From NCBI RefSeq assembly GCF_016107525.1, contig NZ_JABASR010000006.1, positions 1-64,000 on the forward strand: 64,000 bases of DNA. The letters run 5' to 3'. Position numbers and translations under genes: made by a program. This DNA is from Psychrobacter aquimaris. Lineage in GTDB: Bacteria; Pseudomonadota; Gammaproteobacteria; Pseudomonadales; Moraxellaceae. Shown piece after piece: positions 17,832 through 26,450 of this stretch. The notes beneath the pieces were generated by a model. It ran no database searches. It was not told where the DNA came from and was given only the letters and a program-made list of their open reading frames with translations. Position 1 is the first letter of the stretch. The number at the start of each line of letters is the position of its first letter.

Positions 17832-19307
17832 TTATGGATATAAACGTTGATAGACAGCGGGTTTGGCAAACTCGCCTACCCCCGCAATGAGGTCGGTATT
17901 TATCTTATAGCCAGCGGTGCTCATAGACTGACCGAAAAATGCGTTTTGACCAGTAAACAGCTGATTTTGACTATTAGCATTCACTTGGTCATTCACACTG
18001 TTATTGATCGATGCGTGGCTATCATGAATAAACTGCGCTCGCAGTGGTTGCTGCTCATCTCTAAAAATATATTGTAAAGTACCTTCTTGCCCGCCAGTCG
18101 CTTGCATTAACTGCGGAATGATTTGTTCAATCAACACCGTTTGCAATTGTCCAAAATCAGTCACTGACCATAAAAAGGCATGACCCAATTGCGCTTCCAT
18201 TCCCAATGTTTGAATAATGCGATTATTCAAACCGGTTAATAGCTTTGCCAAATCTATCGTTGCTGCTGGACTGTCAGTTTCTGAGTTTTGGGGTACTTGA
18301 ATCATCGGTAATAACTCTGGCTGCGGTGGACAGTCGATAAAACGAAAGCGCCGACGTAATGCCATATCAAGTGGTGCTAACGAGTGATCTTGGGTGTTCA
18401 TCGTAGCATAAATATCGACGTTTGCAGGGATGCTAAAAGCCCGTCCAGAATAGGCCAAATGAACGGTCATCTCGTTTGCCATGCCAGCCCGTTTGTCTGG
18501 CTCAATTAAACTAAGTAGCTCACCAAATACTCGTGACACGTTGGCGCGATTGATCTCATCGATTAAGATGGCGTAACGTTGCTCTGGATCATTTGCCGCC
18601 CGTTGGCACAGTTTTAAAAATGCACCATCTTGAATGACGTAACTCATTTGAGACGAGCTGTTCGTTGCATGATCGGACGCTGCCATGACAGGACGAATGC
18701 CTTCGACAAACTCTTCATAGCCATAGGCTTGATGGAAGCTGACCATAATAAAACGCTGCTGGCTAAAACCTTGATTTGGGTTAGATTGGCTTTGGTTGAC
18801 ACTGTTATCACGCTGCGCTTGCTGAAATTCGGCAAGTTGCTGCGATAGCTCTGTTAATAACTCAAGGCATTCTGGCAACAAATACCATGCACCGCTGTTG
18901 TCTTTATCAAAATAAGATTGGCTGGCACGGTTTTTATAAGTCACAGTTTTTGAATTGGTAGGGCTATGCATTTGTAGCACAGACCAAGCCGTATTGCTTA
19001 AGTTGTTCTCACGTGCATTCTGCGCCGCTTTCGCGACAAAAAACGCATGATTGACGATTTCAGGCACTTTTACCAAGTCTTGGTGTTTAGATTGAAAATC
19101 CAAAAGTACCAAGCATACGATTTCACGCCAGCTAAGCTCTTGCAATAGCTGCCCCAGCAAATCTGCCTCATCGGCTCTCGGCAGATAATCGGTATACCGC
19201 TTAGCAATTTGTAACAGTCGATAGGTTTTCCCCGTACCAGCAACGCCTGTATAAATGATATTGGTCGGCACATGAATTGACGTGTCAGGCATAGCTTCAT
19301 CCAGCAT
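17832..19307 (-). CDS. mcrB: McrB, AAA+ GTPase subunit of McrBC restriction system
   Basis: Motor subunit of a type IV restriction system. The 491-residue protein begins almost directly with the AAA+ module: Walker A GVAGTGKT at 21-28, the McrB-typical FHQAYGYEEFVEGIRP near 191-206, Walker B ILIDEINRAN at 247-256, and MNTQDHS at 303-309, the counterpart of the McrB NTxD GTP-specificity motif. RRRFRF at 318-323 provides the arginine region. The N-terminal modified-base-binding domain of E. coli McrB is absent; about 160 extra residues between Walker A and the FHQ motif may take its place. The ATG at 19307 lacks a good ribosome-binding site; the Met at 19292 has GGATG upstream and may be the real start. 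Confidence 0.9.
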   Translation of the reverse strand: MLDEAMPDTSIHVPTNIIYTGVAGTGKTYRLLQIAKRYTDYLPRADEADLLGQLLQELSWREIVCLVLLDFQSKHQDLVKVPEIVNHAFFVAKAAQNARENNLSNTAWSVLQMHSPTNSKTVTYKNRASQSYFDKDNSGAWYLLPECLELLTELSQQLAEFQQAQRDNSVNQSQSNPNQGFSQQRFIMVSFHQAYGYEEFVEGIRPVMAASDHATNSSSQMSYVIQDGAFLKLCQRAANDPEQRYAILIDEINRANVSRVFGELLSLIEPDKRAGMANEMTVHLAYSGRAFSIPANVDIYATMNTQDHSLAPLDMALRRRFRFIDCPPQPELLPMIQVPQNSETDSPAATIDLAKLLTGLNNRIIQTLGMEAQLGHAFLWSVTDFGQLQTVLIEQIIPQLMQATGGQEGTLQYIFRDEQQPLRAQFIHDSHASINNSVNDQVNANSQNQLFTGQNAFFGQSMSTAGYKINTDLIAGVGEFAKPAVYQRLYP

Positions 19308-19638
19308 ATAAAAAGTAGATAAGAAAAATAATCAATAAGGTACGCTAAAATCTCATCATTATAGCGTGGCTGTCTCTATCGCATCCAGCAGCACTGTTTA
19401 TCAAAGCATCTGAGTGATACGATATTGCTTTGATAAACAGTATTCTTAGCACCCAAAATGTCGTTACGTTAGTACTATTTTATAAGCGCAACAGTTCATG
19501 CTAATAATAGTAGGCAGACGACAGTTAATGTACCATAGTGAGCATGGCAGCTTACACAATAGACATCCTATCAGCTGCTATGATGAAATATATAACACCC
19601 AAAGCGCCATTTAATCTATCTACATTAAGGAATTTTGT
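19308..19638. other. Divergent intergenic region mcrB / DUF4442 gene
   Basis: About 330 bases with promoters for both directions. Its notable element is the long inverted repeat at 19393-19441, listed separately. No gene seen. Confidence 0.5.
19393..19441. repeat. 16-base perfect inverted repeat upstream of mcrB
   Basis: Arms ACTGTTTATCAAAGCA (19393-19408) and TGCTTTGATAAACAGT (19426-19441) with a 17-base spacer. It is about 85 bases upstream of mcrB and 200 bases upstream of the divergent gene. No T-run follows, so it does not look like a terminator; an operator or a dispersed palindromic repeat is more likely. Confidence 0.75.
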
Positions 19639-20352
19639 ATGTCAGGATTATTAAAAAAACTCCCTAGCAAGCTAACCAATAAATTGCCAGCCAAAGCCTC
19701 TGACAGCACAAGATCGCCCGTCGAAAAACCTAACAGCACGCTCAAGCCAATCAGCAATCAATTCACCAAGCTGTTATCTATTACCAAATACTTACCTGCA
19801 AGCGCACGCTCGAGCATCTTATCCAAAGCCTTTGGTAAAGTGGTGCCATACGTGGGCACAACGGGCGTCTATTATGAAACAGTCGAACCCAACCAAGTCA
19901 TCGTGAGCTTAAACAACACCAAAGCAGTGCAAAATCATATTGGCTCTATTCATGCGGTCGCCATTACGTTACTTGCCGAAACAGCGACCGGTTTTATTTT
20001 GGGTTTAAACCTACCCTCTGACCGCGTACTATTAATTAAATCGTACTCAGTTAATTTTTATCGCCCGATTAAAAAGGGCCAAATTGCAGCAGTGGCGTCT
20101 TTATCGGATGAGCAGCGCTTAGATATCCTAAATACACCAAAAGGTGAAATGGTGATTCCGTGCGTCATTCATGACCGTGAGTCTGACAGTGATCGTGACC
20201 CTATCGTGGTTGAGATGACATGGGCTTGGATACCTAAGTCTGAATTAGAAGCACGCCGTCAAGGCAAAACCAGCGAAAAGCCGCTAGAATCTGACACTGA
20301 ATCTGACACTGAATCTAAAACCGAAGCCGCAACCAAGCAAAACGACCAATAA
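19639..20352 (+). CDS. Hotdog-fold protein, DUF4442-like
   Basis: A 237-residue soluble protein whose central part (about residues 45-195) resembles the DUF4442 family of the thioesterase/hotdog superfamily: GVYYETVEPNQVIVSLNN, HIGSIHAVAITLLAETATGF and IKSYSVNFYRPIKKG. The N-terminal 40 residues are Lys/Ser/Pro-rich and the C-terminal 25 are acidic, with a tandem ESDT repeat. An acyl-CoA thioesterase activity is plausible from the fold but no substrate can be inferred. The ATG follows AAGGA with good spacing. Transcribed away from mcrB and probably monocistronic. Confidence 0.75.
   Translation: MSGLLKKLPSKLTNKLPAKASDSTRSPVEKPNSTLKPISNQFTKLLSITKYLPASARSSILSKAFGKVVPYVGTTGVYYETVEPNQVIVSLNNTKAVQNHIGSIHAVAITLLAETATGFILGLNLPSDRVLLIKSYSVNFYRPIKKGQIAAVASLSDEQRLDILNTPKGEMVIPCVIHDRESDSDRDPIVVEMTWAWIPKSELEARRQGKTSEKPLESDTESDTESKTEAATKQNDQ
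20287..20317 (+). repeat. 12-base tandem repeat coding ESDT
   Basis: GAATCTGACACT occurs twice in tandem followed by a partial third copy, encoding ESDTESDTES in the acidic tail of the DUF4442-like protein. The unit is a multiple of three, so copy-number change would keep the frame. Confidence 0.85.
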
Positions 20353-20372
20353 CTGGTTAAGAATACGTAAGG

Positions 20373-20406
20373 CATAATGTGCCATCTAGTTTGATGGGAC
20401 ATTATG
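20373..20406 (+). terminator. Terminator-like hairpin after the DUF4442 gene
   Basis: CATAATGTGCCATC / GATGGGACATTATG with a 6-base loop and one mismatch, followed by TTTGTTAAATTT, about 20 bases after the stop codon. Confidence 0.6.
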
Positions 20407-20472
20407 TTTGTTAAATTTGTATAGCGCATTTAGAAAAATCGTGAAAAATAAACTTATAATAAGGAGACAACG

Positions 20473-20961
20473 ATGTCCAAGATTACCCATAAATTGACCG
20501 CCCATTTAACTAAGGCTTTGCTAGTGAGCGCGTGCTCACTAGGTCTTACCATGACAGCTAATGCTGCACCAACGTCAAATACCGCAAATATAACTAAATC
20601 TAGCCCTGTGTTTCTTGGTGATGGTGGCAATTATCCTTTTTCAGAAGCAGTACGTGTGGGCGATACGCTATATATGTCTGGACAAATTGGTTTTAAAGAT
20701 GGCAAATTGGTGAAAGGCGGTGTCAAAGCCGAAGCCAAACAAGCATTGGATAATATTAATGAAACCTTGTTAAAATACGGCTATCAGAAATCAGACATCG
20801 TCAAATGTATGGCGATGCTGACAGACATGGATGACTTTGACGATTTTAATAAAGTCTATAAAGCAGAATTGGCCAAACCTTATCCGGTACGTTCAGCCTT
20901 TGGCGTAGCTGAATTGGCGGCAGGTGCCAGTGTTGAAGTTGAATGCATCGCTGCAAAATAA
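20473..20961 (+). CDS. Exported RidA/YjgF-family protein
   Basis: RidA-family proteins hydrolyse reactive enamine/imine intermediates; the well-studied members are cytoplasmic. This 162-residue protein has a signal peptide (basic N-terminus, hydrophobic core, cleavage after about residue 31, MTANA-AP) followed by a complete RidA domain: FSEAVRVGDTLYMSGQIG, an AKQALDNINETL helix and KPYPVRSAFGVAEL, with R140 matching the substrate-binding arginine of RidA. A C-terminal EVECIAAK matches the family end. The periplasmic location is inferred from the signal peptide. It has a strong AAGGAG ribosome-binding site and its own terminator. Confidence 0.87.
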   Translation: MSKITHKLTAHLTKALLVSACSLGLTMTANAAPTSNTANITKSSPVFLGDGGNYPFSEAVRVGDTLYMSGQIGFKDGKLVKGGVKAEAKQALDNINETLLKYGYQKSDIVKCMAMLTDMDDFDDFNKVYKAELAKPYPVRSAFGVAELAAGASVEVECIAAK

Positions 20962-21030
20962 TAACGACGTAACACGTTAAATCATTAAGAGCACTGAAGT
21001 ATTGAAAGCAGTAAAAGATGAGCATCAAAT

Positions 21031-21059
21031 AACTGGCTACCAGAGCCAGTTATTTTTTT
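21031..21059 (+). terminator. Rho-independent terminator of the ridA-like gene
   Basis: AACTGGCT / AGCCAGTT with a 5-base loop followed by ATTTTTTTA, 70 bases after the stop codon and convergent with gspE. Confidence 0.8.
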
Positions 21060-21121
21060 ACCTGCTATACAGACCCTTTATCTGAGATAGATCAAACAAT
21101 CACCAATGCATTCTAGGCATT

Positions 21122-22675
21122 TTATACAAGTATCGTGTCATCAACTAAGGCGCTCTCTTTCGTCACGCGTAGCACCTCTTCTAGCGTTGTACGACCTGCA
21201 ATGACTTTATGTAGCCCATCCGCACGAATCGACGGTGTCTGCTGACGTGCGTACTCCTCTAGCTCATACTCAGCGGTATTACTATGAATCATACGGCGCA
21301 AGGTATCATCAACGGGCACCACTTCATATATTGCCGTCCGCCCTTTAAATCCTGATTGATTGCATTGATCACAGCCAACTGGTTTGGGTAGATTGATAGG
21401 TTTACTTGTCAAAACTTTAGCGCCATTCTCTGAAACTGGCACAATACCAATCTCAGTGAATAATTTAGCCTGTTCGCTATCAGCCACTTGCCAACCATGA
21501 CAATGCGTACATAAAGTACGTACCAAGCGCTGGGCGACGACACCAATCAGCGATGACGACAATAAAAATGGCTCAACGCCCATATCTTGCAGACGCGTGA
21601 CGGCACCAATGGCGGTGTTGGTGTGCAAAGTTGACAATACCAAATGCCCTGTCAAAGAGGCCTGTACGGCAATTTCTGCCGTTTCTAAATCGCGAATCTC
21701 ACCAACCATGACCACATCTGGATCTTGGCGTAACATCGCACGCAAACTTTTGGCAAAAGTCATATCGACTTTATTATTAACCTGCGTTTGCCCAATGCCA
21801 TCGAGCTGAAACTCAATCGGATCTTCAGCGGTCAAGATATTGCGGGTTTGGTCATTGAGGTCGGTCAGTGCTGAATATAGCGTCGTGGTTTTACCTGAAC
21901 CTGTCGGTCCTGTCACCAAAATAATGCCGTGTGGGCGATGAATCAAGCGTTTTAGCTCAGTATAATCGTTATCAGACAGCCCTAAATACGTCATATTCAA
22001 GCGACCAGCTTGCTTGTCAAGCAGTCGCATGACCACTCGCTCACCAAAGCTCGATGGCAATGTCGATACCCGCACATCAACCTCACGACCTGCTAGCCTT
22101 AAGCTGATACGTCCATCTTGTGGCACACGCTTTTCGGCGATATCGAGCTTGGCCATGACTTTAATACGTGACACCAATAATGGCGCTAATTGGCGTTTTG
22201 GCGTAATGATTTCTTTTAATTCACCGTCGACACGAAAGCGGACGACCAAACGTTTTTCAAAGGTTTCAATATGGATATCTGAGGCATTTAAACGTATCGC
22301 TTCGGACAACAACGCATTGATGAGACGAATGATAGGCGCATCGTCTTGCTGATCCATCAGATCTTCAGTTTCAGGGACACTATCTGCCAAACTATCAAGA
22401 TCGGGATGGTCTTCGAGTCCAGCGGCAATATGCTGCGACTCACCAGTATTGCCTGCATAAGCGGCATTCATGCGCTTTTCAAAGTCATCGGAGTTGATGC
22501 TTTCATAAGTGGGTATACCGCGTACACCTTGCTGCTGTAAAAATCGCACTGCCTCATTAATCGCTGATAATGGCGTGGCCTTGGTTAGCACCAAAGTTGC
22601 TGGCAGCTCAGGATCCATGGCAAGGATGACCAAAATCTGATGGCGTTTCGCAAAACTGTACGGCAGTTGCATCAT
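21122..22675 (-). CDS. gspE: Type II secretion ATPase GspE
   Basis: Hexameric cytoplasmic ATPase that powers pseudopilus assembly. The 517-residue protein starts with the GspE-type PYSFAKRHQILVI, then shows SEAIRLNASDIHIE, Walker A GPTGSGKT at 256-263, the Asp box LTAEDPIEF, Walker B RQDPDVVMVGEIRD, the His box STLHTNTAIGAV and a zinc site made of CTHC and CDQC. These distinguish it from pilus PilB by the short N-terminal domain. It lies alone about 8 kb from gspF/gspG, as expected for scattered secretion genes in Moraxellaceae. Confidence 0.92.
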   Translation of the reverse strand: MMQLPYSFAKRHQILVILAMDPELPATLVLTKATPLSAINEAVRFLQQQGVRGIPTYESINSDDFEKRMNAAYAGNTGESQHIAAGLEDHPDLDSLADSVPETEDLMDQQDDAPIIRLINALLSEAIRLNASDIHIETFEKRLVVRFRVDGELKEIITPKRQLAPLLVSRIKVMAKLDIAEKRVPQDGRISLRLAGREVDVRVSTLPSSFGERVVMRLLDKQAGRLNMTYLGLSDNDYTELKRLIHRPHGIILVTGPTGSGKTTTLYSALTDLNDQTRNILTAEDPIEFQLDGIGQTQVNNKVDMTFAKSLRAMLRQDPDVVMVGEIRDLETAEIAVQASLTGHLVLSTLHTNTAIGAVTRLQDMGVEPFLLSSSLIGVVAQRLVRTLCTHCHGWQVADSEQAKLFTEIGIVPVSENGAKVLTSKPINLPKPVGCDQCNQSGFKGRTAIYEVVPVDDTLRRMIHSNTAEYELEEYARQQTPSIRADGLHKVIAGRTTLEEVLRVTKESALVDDTILV

Positions 22676-22791
22676 AAAAGCGACCTGATAGATAAAGATA
22701 AACTCAGAAAGAAACTCGTGTCAAAGCGTGGCAAACGTATTATGCTTAACTGGCTAAACCGAAAAACACTACAAGTAAGATTGCATGATTT

Positions 22792-22800
22792 TGTTATAAT
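22792..22800 (+). promoter_or_regulatory. Extended -10 promoter of thiG
   Basis: TGTTATAAT, an extended -10 (TGn plus TATAAT), about 37 bases before the thiG start codon. No good -35 is visible. The leader is too short for a thiamin pyrophosphate riboswitch. Confidence 0.6.
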
Positions 22801-22836
22801 AGCATTTTGTTTTACTCGCCATTAGGATTTTCAGTT

Positions 22837-23661
22837 ATGTCAGAGAACACTAGCACTGCTACTCATCCGACTCCCCTTTTACAAGATACTTTTACGGTAG
22901 GGAGTCGTACCTTTTCTTCTCGACTGTTGGTCGGCACAGGTAAGTATAAGGATATGACTGAAACGGGCGCCGCCATTGGTGCTTCGGCAGCAGAGATTGT
23001 CACTGTTGCTATTCGTCGTACCAATATTGGACAAAACAGCAGTGAGCCCAATCTACTTGATGTAATTTCCCCCGATAAATATACTATTTTGCCCAACACT
23101 GCTGGTTGTTTCGATGCCGAGACTGCCATTCGTACCTGTAAGCTTGCTCGCGAGCTGTTAGGCGGGCATAATCTGGTTAAGCTTGAAGTATTGGGCGATG
23201 AAAAGACACTTTATCCGAATGTGATGGAAACGCTAAAAGCAGCCAAAGTATTGATTGATGATGGTTTTGAGGTGATGGTTTATACCTCAGACGACCCTAT
23301 CGTCGCTCAAGAATTAGAAAGTATGGGCTGTGTGGCGATTATGCCACTTGGTAGCTTGATTGGTTCAGGTCTTGGTTTACTGAATCGTCACACCCTCAGC
23401 CTGATTATCGAAAATGCCAAAGTACCCGTATTGGTTGATGCAGGCGTTGGTACGGCCTCTGATGCAGCGCTGGCTATGGAGCTTGGCTGTGATGGCGTAC
23501 TGATGAATTCAGCGATTGCCAATGCGCAAAATCCAGTCATGATGGCTCATGCCATGAAACATGCCATCTGGGCGGGACGAGAGGCATTTTTGGCGGGTCG
23601 TATGCCAATGCGCAAAATGGCGACTGCCAGCTCACCACAAACAGGGTACTTTTTTCAATAG
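22837..23661 (+). CDS. thiG: Thiazole synthase ThiG
   Basis: Makes the thiazole phosphate of thiamin from deoxyxylulose phosphate, dehydroglycine and the thiocarboxylate of ThiS. The 274-residue TIM-barrel protein has [12 protein letters not shown], the lysine-containing [16 protein letters not shown] that forms the Schiff base, [13 protein letters not shown] and [29 protein letters not shown] (the latter read across its phosphate-binding loop). The ATG at 22837 follows AGGA; an in-frame ATG 10 codons upstream lacks a site. ThiS is not adjacent but at 45.8 kb; dxs, which supplies the substrate, is 4 kb away. Confidence 0.95.
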   Translation: MSENTSTATHPTPLLQDTFTVGSRTFSSRLLVGTGKYKDMTETGAAIGASAAEIVTVAIRRTNIGQNSSEPNLLDVISPDKYTILPNTAGCFDAETAIRTCKLARELLGGHNLVKLEVLGDEKTLYPNVMETLKAAKVLIDDGFEVMVYTSDDPIVAQELESMGCVAIMPLGSLIGSGLGLLNRHTLSLIIENAKVPVLVDAGVGTASDAALAMELGCDGVLMNSAIANAQNPVMMAHAMKHAIWAGREAFLAGRMPMRKMATASSPQTGYFFQ

Positions 23662-23778
23662 CTATTAAATTTAATAACAATGATTGAGTTAATAGCATTT
23701 CATAAAAAGTCAGCTATAAAATAATAAGAAAAAAGTGAAGTAACTCTTACTCACCTTATCGTCATAAAAGGATTTATT

Positions 23779-25218
23779 ATGCGGCTTCTCACAGCAGTCG
23801 ACCAGTTGTTTTTGCTTCTTGAGTCGCGTAAACAGCCCATGCATGTTGGAGGTCTATTCTTATTCGAATTGCCAGAGAATTCGGATAGCGGTTTTGTTTG
23901 TCAATTGGTCAAACAGATGCAAGATTCTGATGTGTCGCCTACCTTTCCTTTTAACCAAGTGCTTGAGCATTTGGCATTTTGGAAAAAGGACAAAAACTTC
24001 GATGTTGAACATCACTTGCATCATGTTGCTTTACCAAAGCCTGCACGGGTTCGCGAGTTGTTGATGTATGTTTCAAGAGAGCATGGTCGGCTGTTAGATC
24101 GTGCCATGCCGCTGTGGGAATGTCATGTTATTGAAGGTATTCAACCAGAAAACGAAGGCGGCCCTGAGCGTTTTGCCCTATATTTCAAAATTCACCATTC
24201 GTTGGTTGATGGCATTGCTGCCATGCGCCTTGTCAAAAAGTCTTTATCACAATCACCGACAGAACCCGTAACGCTACCAATTTGGTCGTTAATGGCACGC
24301 CATCGTAATCAAGTCGATGCGATTTTACCCAAAGAGCGCTCCGCATTACGCATCATCAAAGAGCAAATATCTACCATTAAGCCTGTATTTACCGAACTGC
24401 TGGATAATTTGAAAAATTATGGCGATGACAGCTATGTCGGTACCTTTGATGCGCCGATGAGTGTGCTCAATAAACGCATCTCAGCATCACGGCGCATAGC
24501 CGCACAGTCTTATGATATTCAGCGTTTTAACGATATTGCTGAGCGACTGAATATTAGTAAAAACGATGTGGTGCTTGCTGTATGTTCTGGTGCCATTCGT
24601 CGCTATCTAATATCGTTAGATGCTTTACCTAGCAAACCTCTCATTGCTTTTGTACCAATGTCGCTGCGTACGGATGATAGTGTGGCAGGCAATCAACTAT
24701 CCTTTGTACTGGCCAATTTGGGTACGCATTTAGACGATCCATTGAGCCGTATCAAACTGATTCATCGCAGTATGAATAATGGCAAACGCCGCTTTCGGCG
24801 TATGAACCAAGCACAAGTAATCAACTATAGTATCGTCTCATATGCCTGGGAAGGCGTTAATTTATTGACTGGACTGTTTCCCAAAAAACAGGCATTTAAC
24901 CTGATTATTTCTAATGTTCCTGGTTCTGAAAAACCGCTATATTGGAATGGCGCGCGTTTGCAATCGTTGTACCCTGCGTCTATCGTATTCAACGGTCAAG
25001 CGATGAACATTACCCTTGCTAGTTATTTAGATAAGATTGAATTTGGGATTACTGCTTGTAGTAAAGCACTACCGCATGTACAAGAAATGCTTACGCTTAT
25101 TGAAGAAGAGTTACAACTGTTGGAAACCACCAGTAAAGCGCTTAAGTTCCAAGGCATTACGGTTGAAGATAAAGGTAGCTATAAAGGTAATGATAAAACA
25201 AAAAAGCTGGCTCCATAA
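23779..25218 (+). CDS. atfA: Wax ester synthase / diacylglycerol acyltransferase
   Basis: Bifunctional WS/DGAT that makes wax esters and triacylglycerols from acyl-CoA, forming storage lipid at the inner membrane. The 479-residue protein has the N-terminal LTAVDQLFLLLESRKQPMHV, the acyltransferase motif HHSLVDG at 139-145 and the C-terminal-domain segments PLIAFVPMSLRTDDS and FNLIISNVPGSEKPLYWNGA (read as two pieces, LIISNVPG and LYWNGA). The length matches Acinetobacter AtfA. The gene has an AAGG site and appears monocistronic, ending in a terminator that overlaps the last codons. Confidence 0.93.
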   Translation: MRLLTAVDQLFLLLESRKQPMHVGGLFLFELPENSDSGFVCQLVKQMQDSDVSPTFPFNQVLEHLAFWKKDKNFDVEHHLHHVALPKPARVRELLMYVSREHGRLLDRAMPLWECHVIEGIQPENEGGPERFALYFKIHHSLVDGIAAMRLVKKSLSQSPTEPVTLPIWSLMARHRNQVDAILPKERSALRIIKEQISTIKPVFTELLDNLKNYGDDSYVGTFDAPMSVLNKRISASRRIAAQSYDIQRFNDIAERLNISKNDVVLAVCSGAIRRYLISLDALPSKPLIAFVPMSLRTDDSVAGNQLSFVLANLGTHLDDPLSRIKLIHRSMNNGKRRFRRMNQAQVINYSIVSYAWEGVNLLTGLFPKKQAFNLIISNVPGSEKPLYWNGARLQSLYPASIVFNGQAMNITLASYLDKIEFGITACSKALPHVQEMLTLIEEELQLLETTSKALKFQGITVEDKGSYKGNDKTKKLAP

Positions 25219-25233
25219 CGGAACCAGCTTTTT
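25201..25233 (+). terminator. Terminator overlapping the end of the WS/DGAT gene
   Basis: AAAAAGCTGGCTCC / GGAACCAGCTTTTT with loop ATAAC; the stop codon lies within it. It separates this gene from convergent suhB and may work both ways. Confidence 0.85.
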
Positions 25234-25276
25234 AGTATTAAGTTGTCTCAATGATTATGCTTAGCTTAGGTGTTGC

Positions 25277-26104
25277 TTAAAACGCGTCACCCCATGTTGG
25301 GACAACCACTTGCATCAATGGCTTCAATAACTTAACGTTACAAGCAAAAATAGAGCCTGAAGTCATCGAGTTGTGCGCGCCTGTATGGTCAACCACCACA
25401 CCACGTGCTTCAGTCACGATAAGCTCACCTGCTGCGATATCCCAAGGCTTGATAGACATCTCAAAATAACCGTCAAAACGACCTGCAGCAACATAGCATA
25501 AATCAAGCGCAGCTGAGCCTAAACGACGAACTTGACCGCCTGCTTCAGAGATCTTTTGCAAGCTTTCAAAATGCTGCTTGGCATAAGAAATGACTTCACC
25601 ATTACGTTTACGCTCAAGCGGATGACCCGTAGTAAATAAACCACCGTCAATGGTTTTGCGCTCACTAACATTGATACGGCGTTGGTTTAAACGTGCGCCT
25701 TTACCACGACTAGCAGAGAACATCTCATCACGGACAGGATCATAGATCACGCCATGTTGGGTCACGCCTTTATGCTGCACAGCGATAGACACACAAAACT
25801 GCGGCACACCATGCACGAAGTTTTTGGTGCCATCTAGAGGATCAATAATCCAGCACCAATCCGCATCTTCACCGCGACCTTCTTGCATGCCAAACTCTTC
25901 ACCCAAGTACGAGTGATTTGGATAGCTGGCTTTTAGGGTTTCAATCGTCAGCTCTTCGCTGAAACGATCAATACGCGTAACCAATCCATCAAGCCCTTTT
26001 GACTCAATATCCAACTCGATTTTGTGGCGGTTTTGATGCGCATATAAAATCTCTTTACCAACTTTTTCAGCAGTACGTGCTGCGATGACGACCATGGGTT
26101 CCAT
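25277..26104 (-). CDS. suhB: Inositol-1-monophosphatase family protein SuhB
   Basis: Magnesium-dependent phosphatase of the inositol monophosphatase family; in E. coli SuhB also joins rRNA antitermination complexes. The 275-residue protein has all metal-binding motifs: GEEFG, WIIDPLDGTKNF and WDIAAGELIVTEA. The ATG at 26104 follows AGG at good spacing and gives the family length; the frame extends upstream to 26161 without support. It stands alone and convergent to the wax ester synthase. Confidence 0.92.
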   Translation of the reverse strand: MEPMVVIAARTAEKVGKEILYAHQNRHKIELDIESKGLDGLVTRIDRFSEELTIETLKASYPNHSYLGEEFGMQEGRGEDADWCWIIDPLDGTKNFVHGVPQFCVSIAVQHKGVTQHGVIYDPVRDEMFSASRGKGARLNQRRINVSERKTIDGGLFTTGHPLERKRNGEVISYAKQHFESLQKISEAGGQVRRLGSAALDLCYVAAGRFDGYFEMSIKPWDIAAGELIVTEARGVVVDHTGAHNSMTSGSIFACNVKLLKPLMQVVVPTWGDAF

Positions 26105-26450
26105 AAATAACCTATTTGCTTGATGAATGAATATAAAAAATAAGACTAACTCTGTGCCCACAACATGCCGATCAGCCGCCGCATCACACTGTATTTATAC
26201 GATTAAAAAAATGCGCCATTTTAAAGCGATGACCGCATTATACTAAAATTGTTCGATAAAAAACGAAAAAAACCATGACGTTCGCTAAACCAACCCAAAT
26301 TTTGGTGGTCATCACAAACTGCGTAAGTTGTAAAAAAGTCAGCACCTACGACTAAGTAGGCGTTCGCTCTATCGATCGAGCTTTTATCTATTTAACCAAC
26401 ACTCTGTCCAAATGACAGCTAAAAACCTTAAAAAATTTTAAAGATATAAC
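26105..26450. other. Intergenic region between dxs and suhB
   Basis: About 345 bases with the suhB promoter and the end of the dxs transcript. A weak terminator candidate for dxs is the hairpin ACCTAC/GTAGGC at 26344-26361 with a T-run (minus strand) a few bases on. The palindrome TCGATCGA lies near 26374. No gene seen. Confidence 0.4.

Noticed and set aside
22676..22836. Thiamin pyrophosphate riboswitch before thiG
   Set aside because: The leader after the extended -10 is under 40 bases, and no THI-box pattern was seen there or before thiS.
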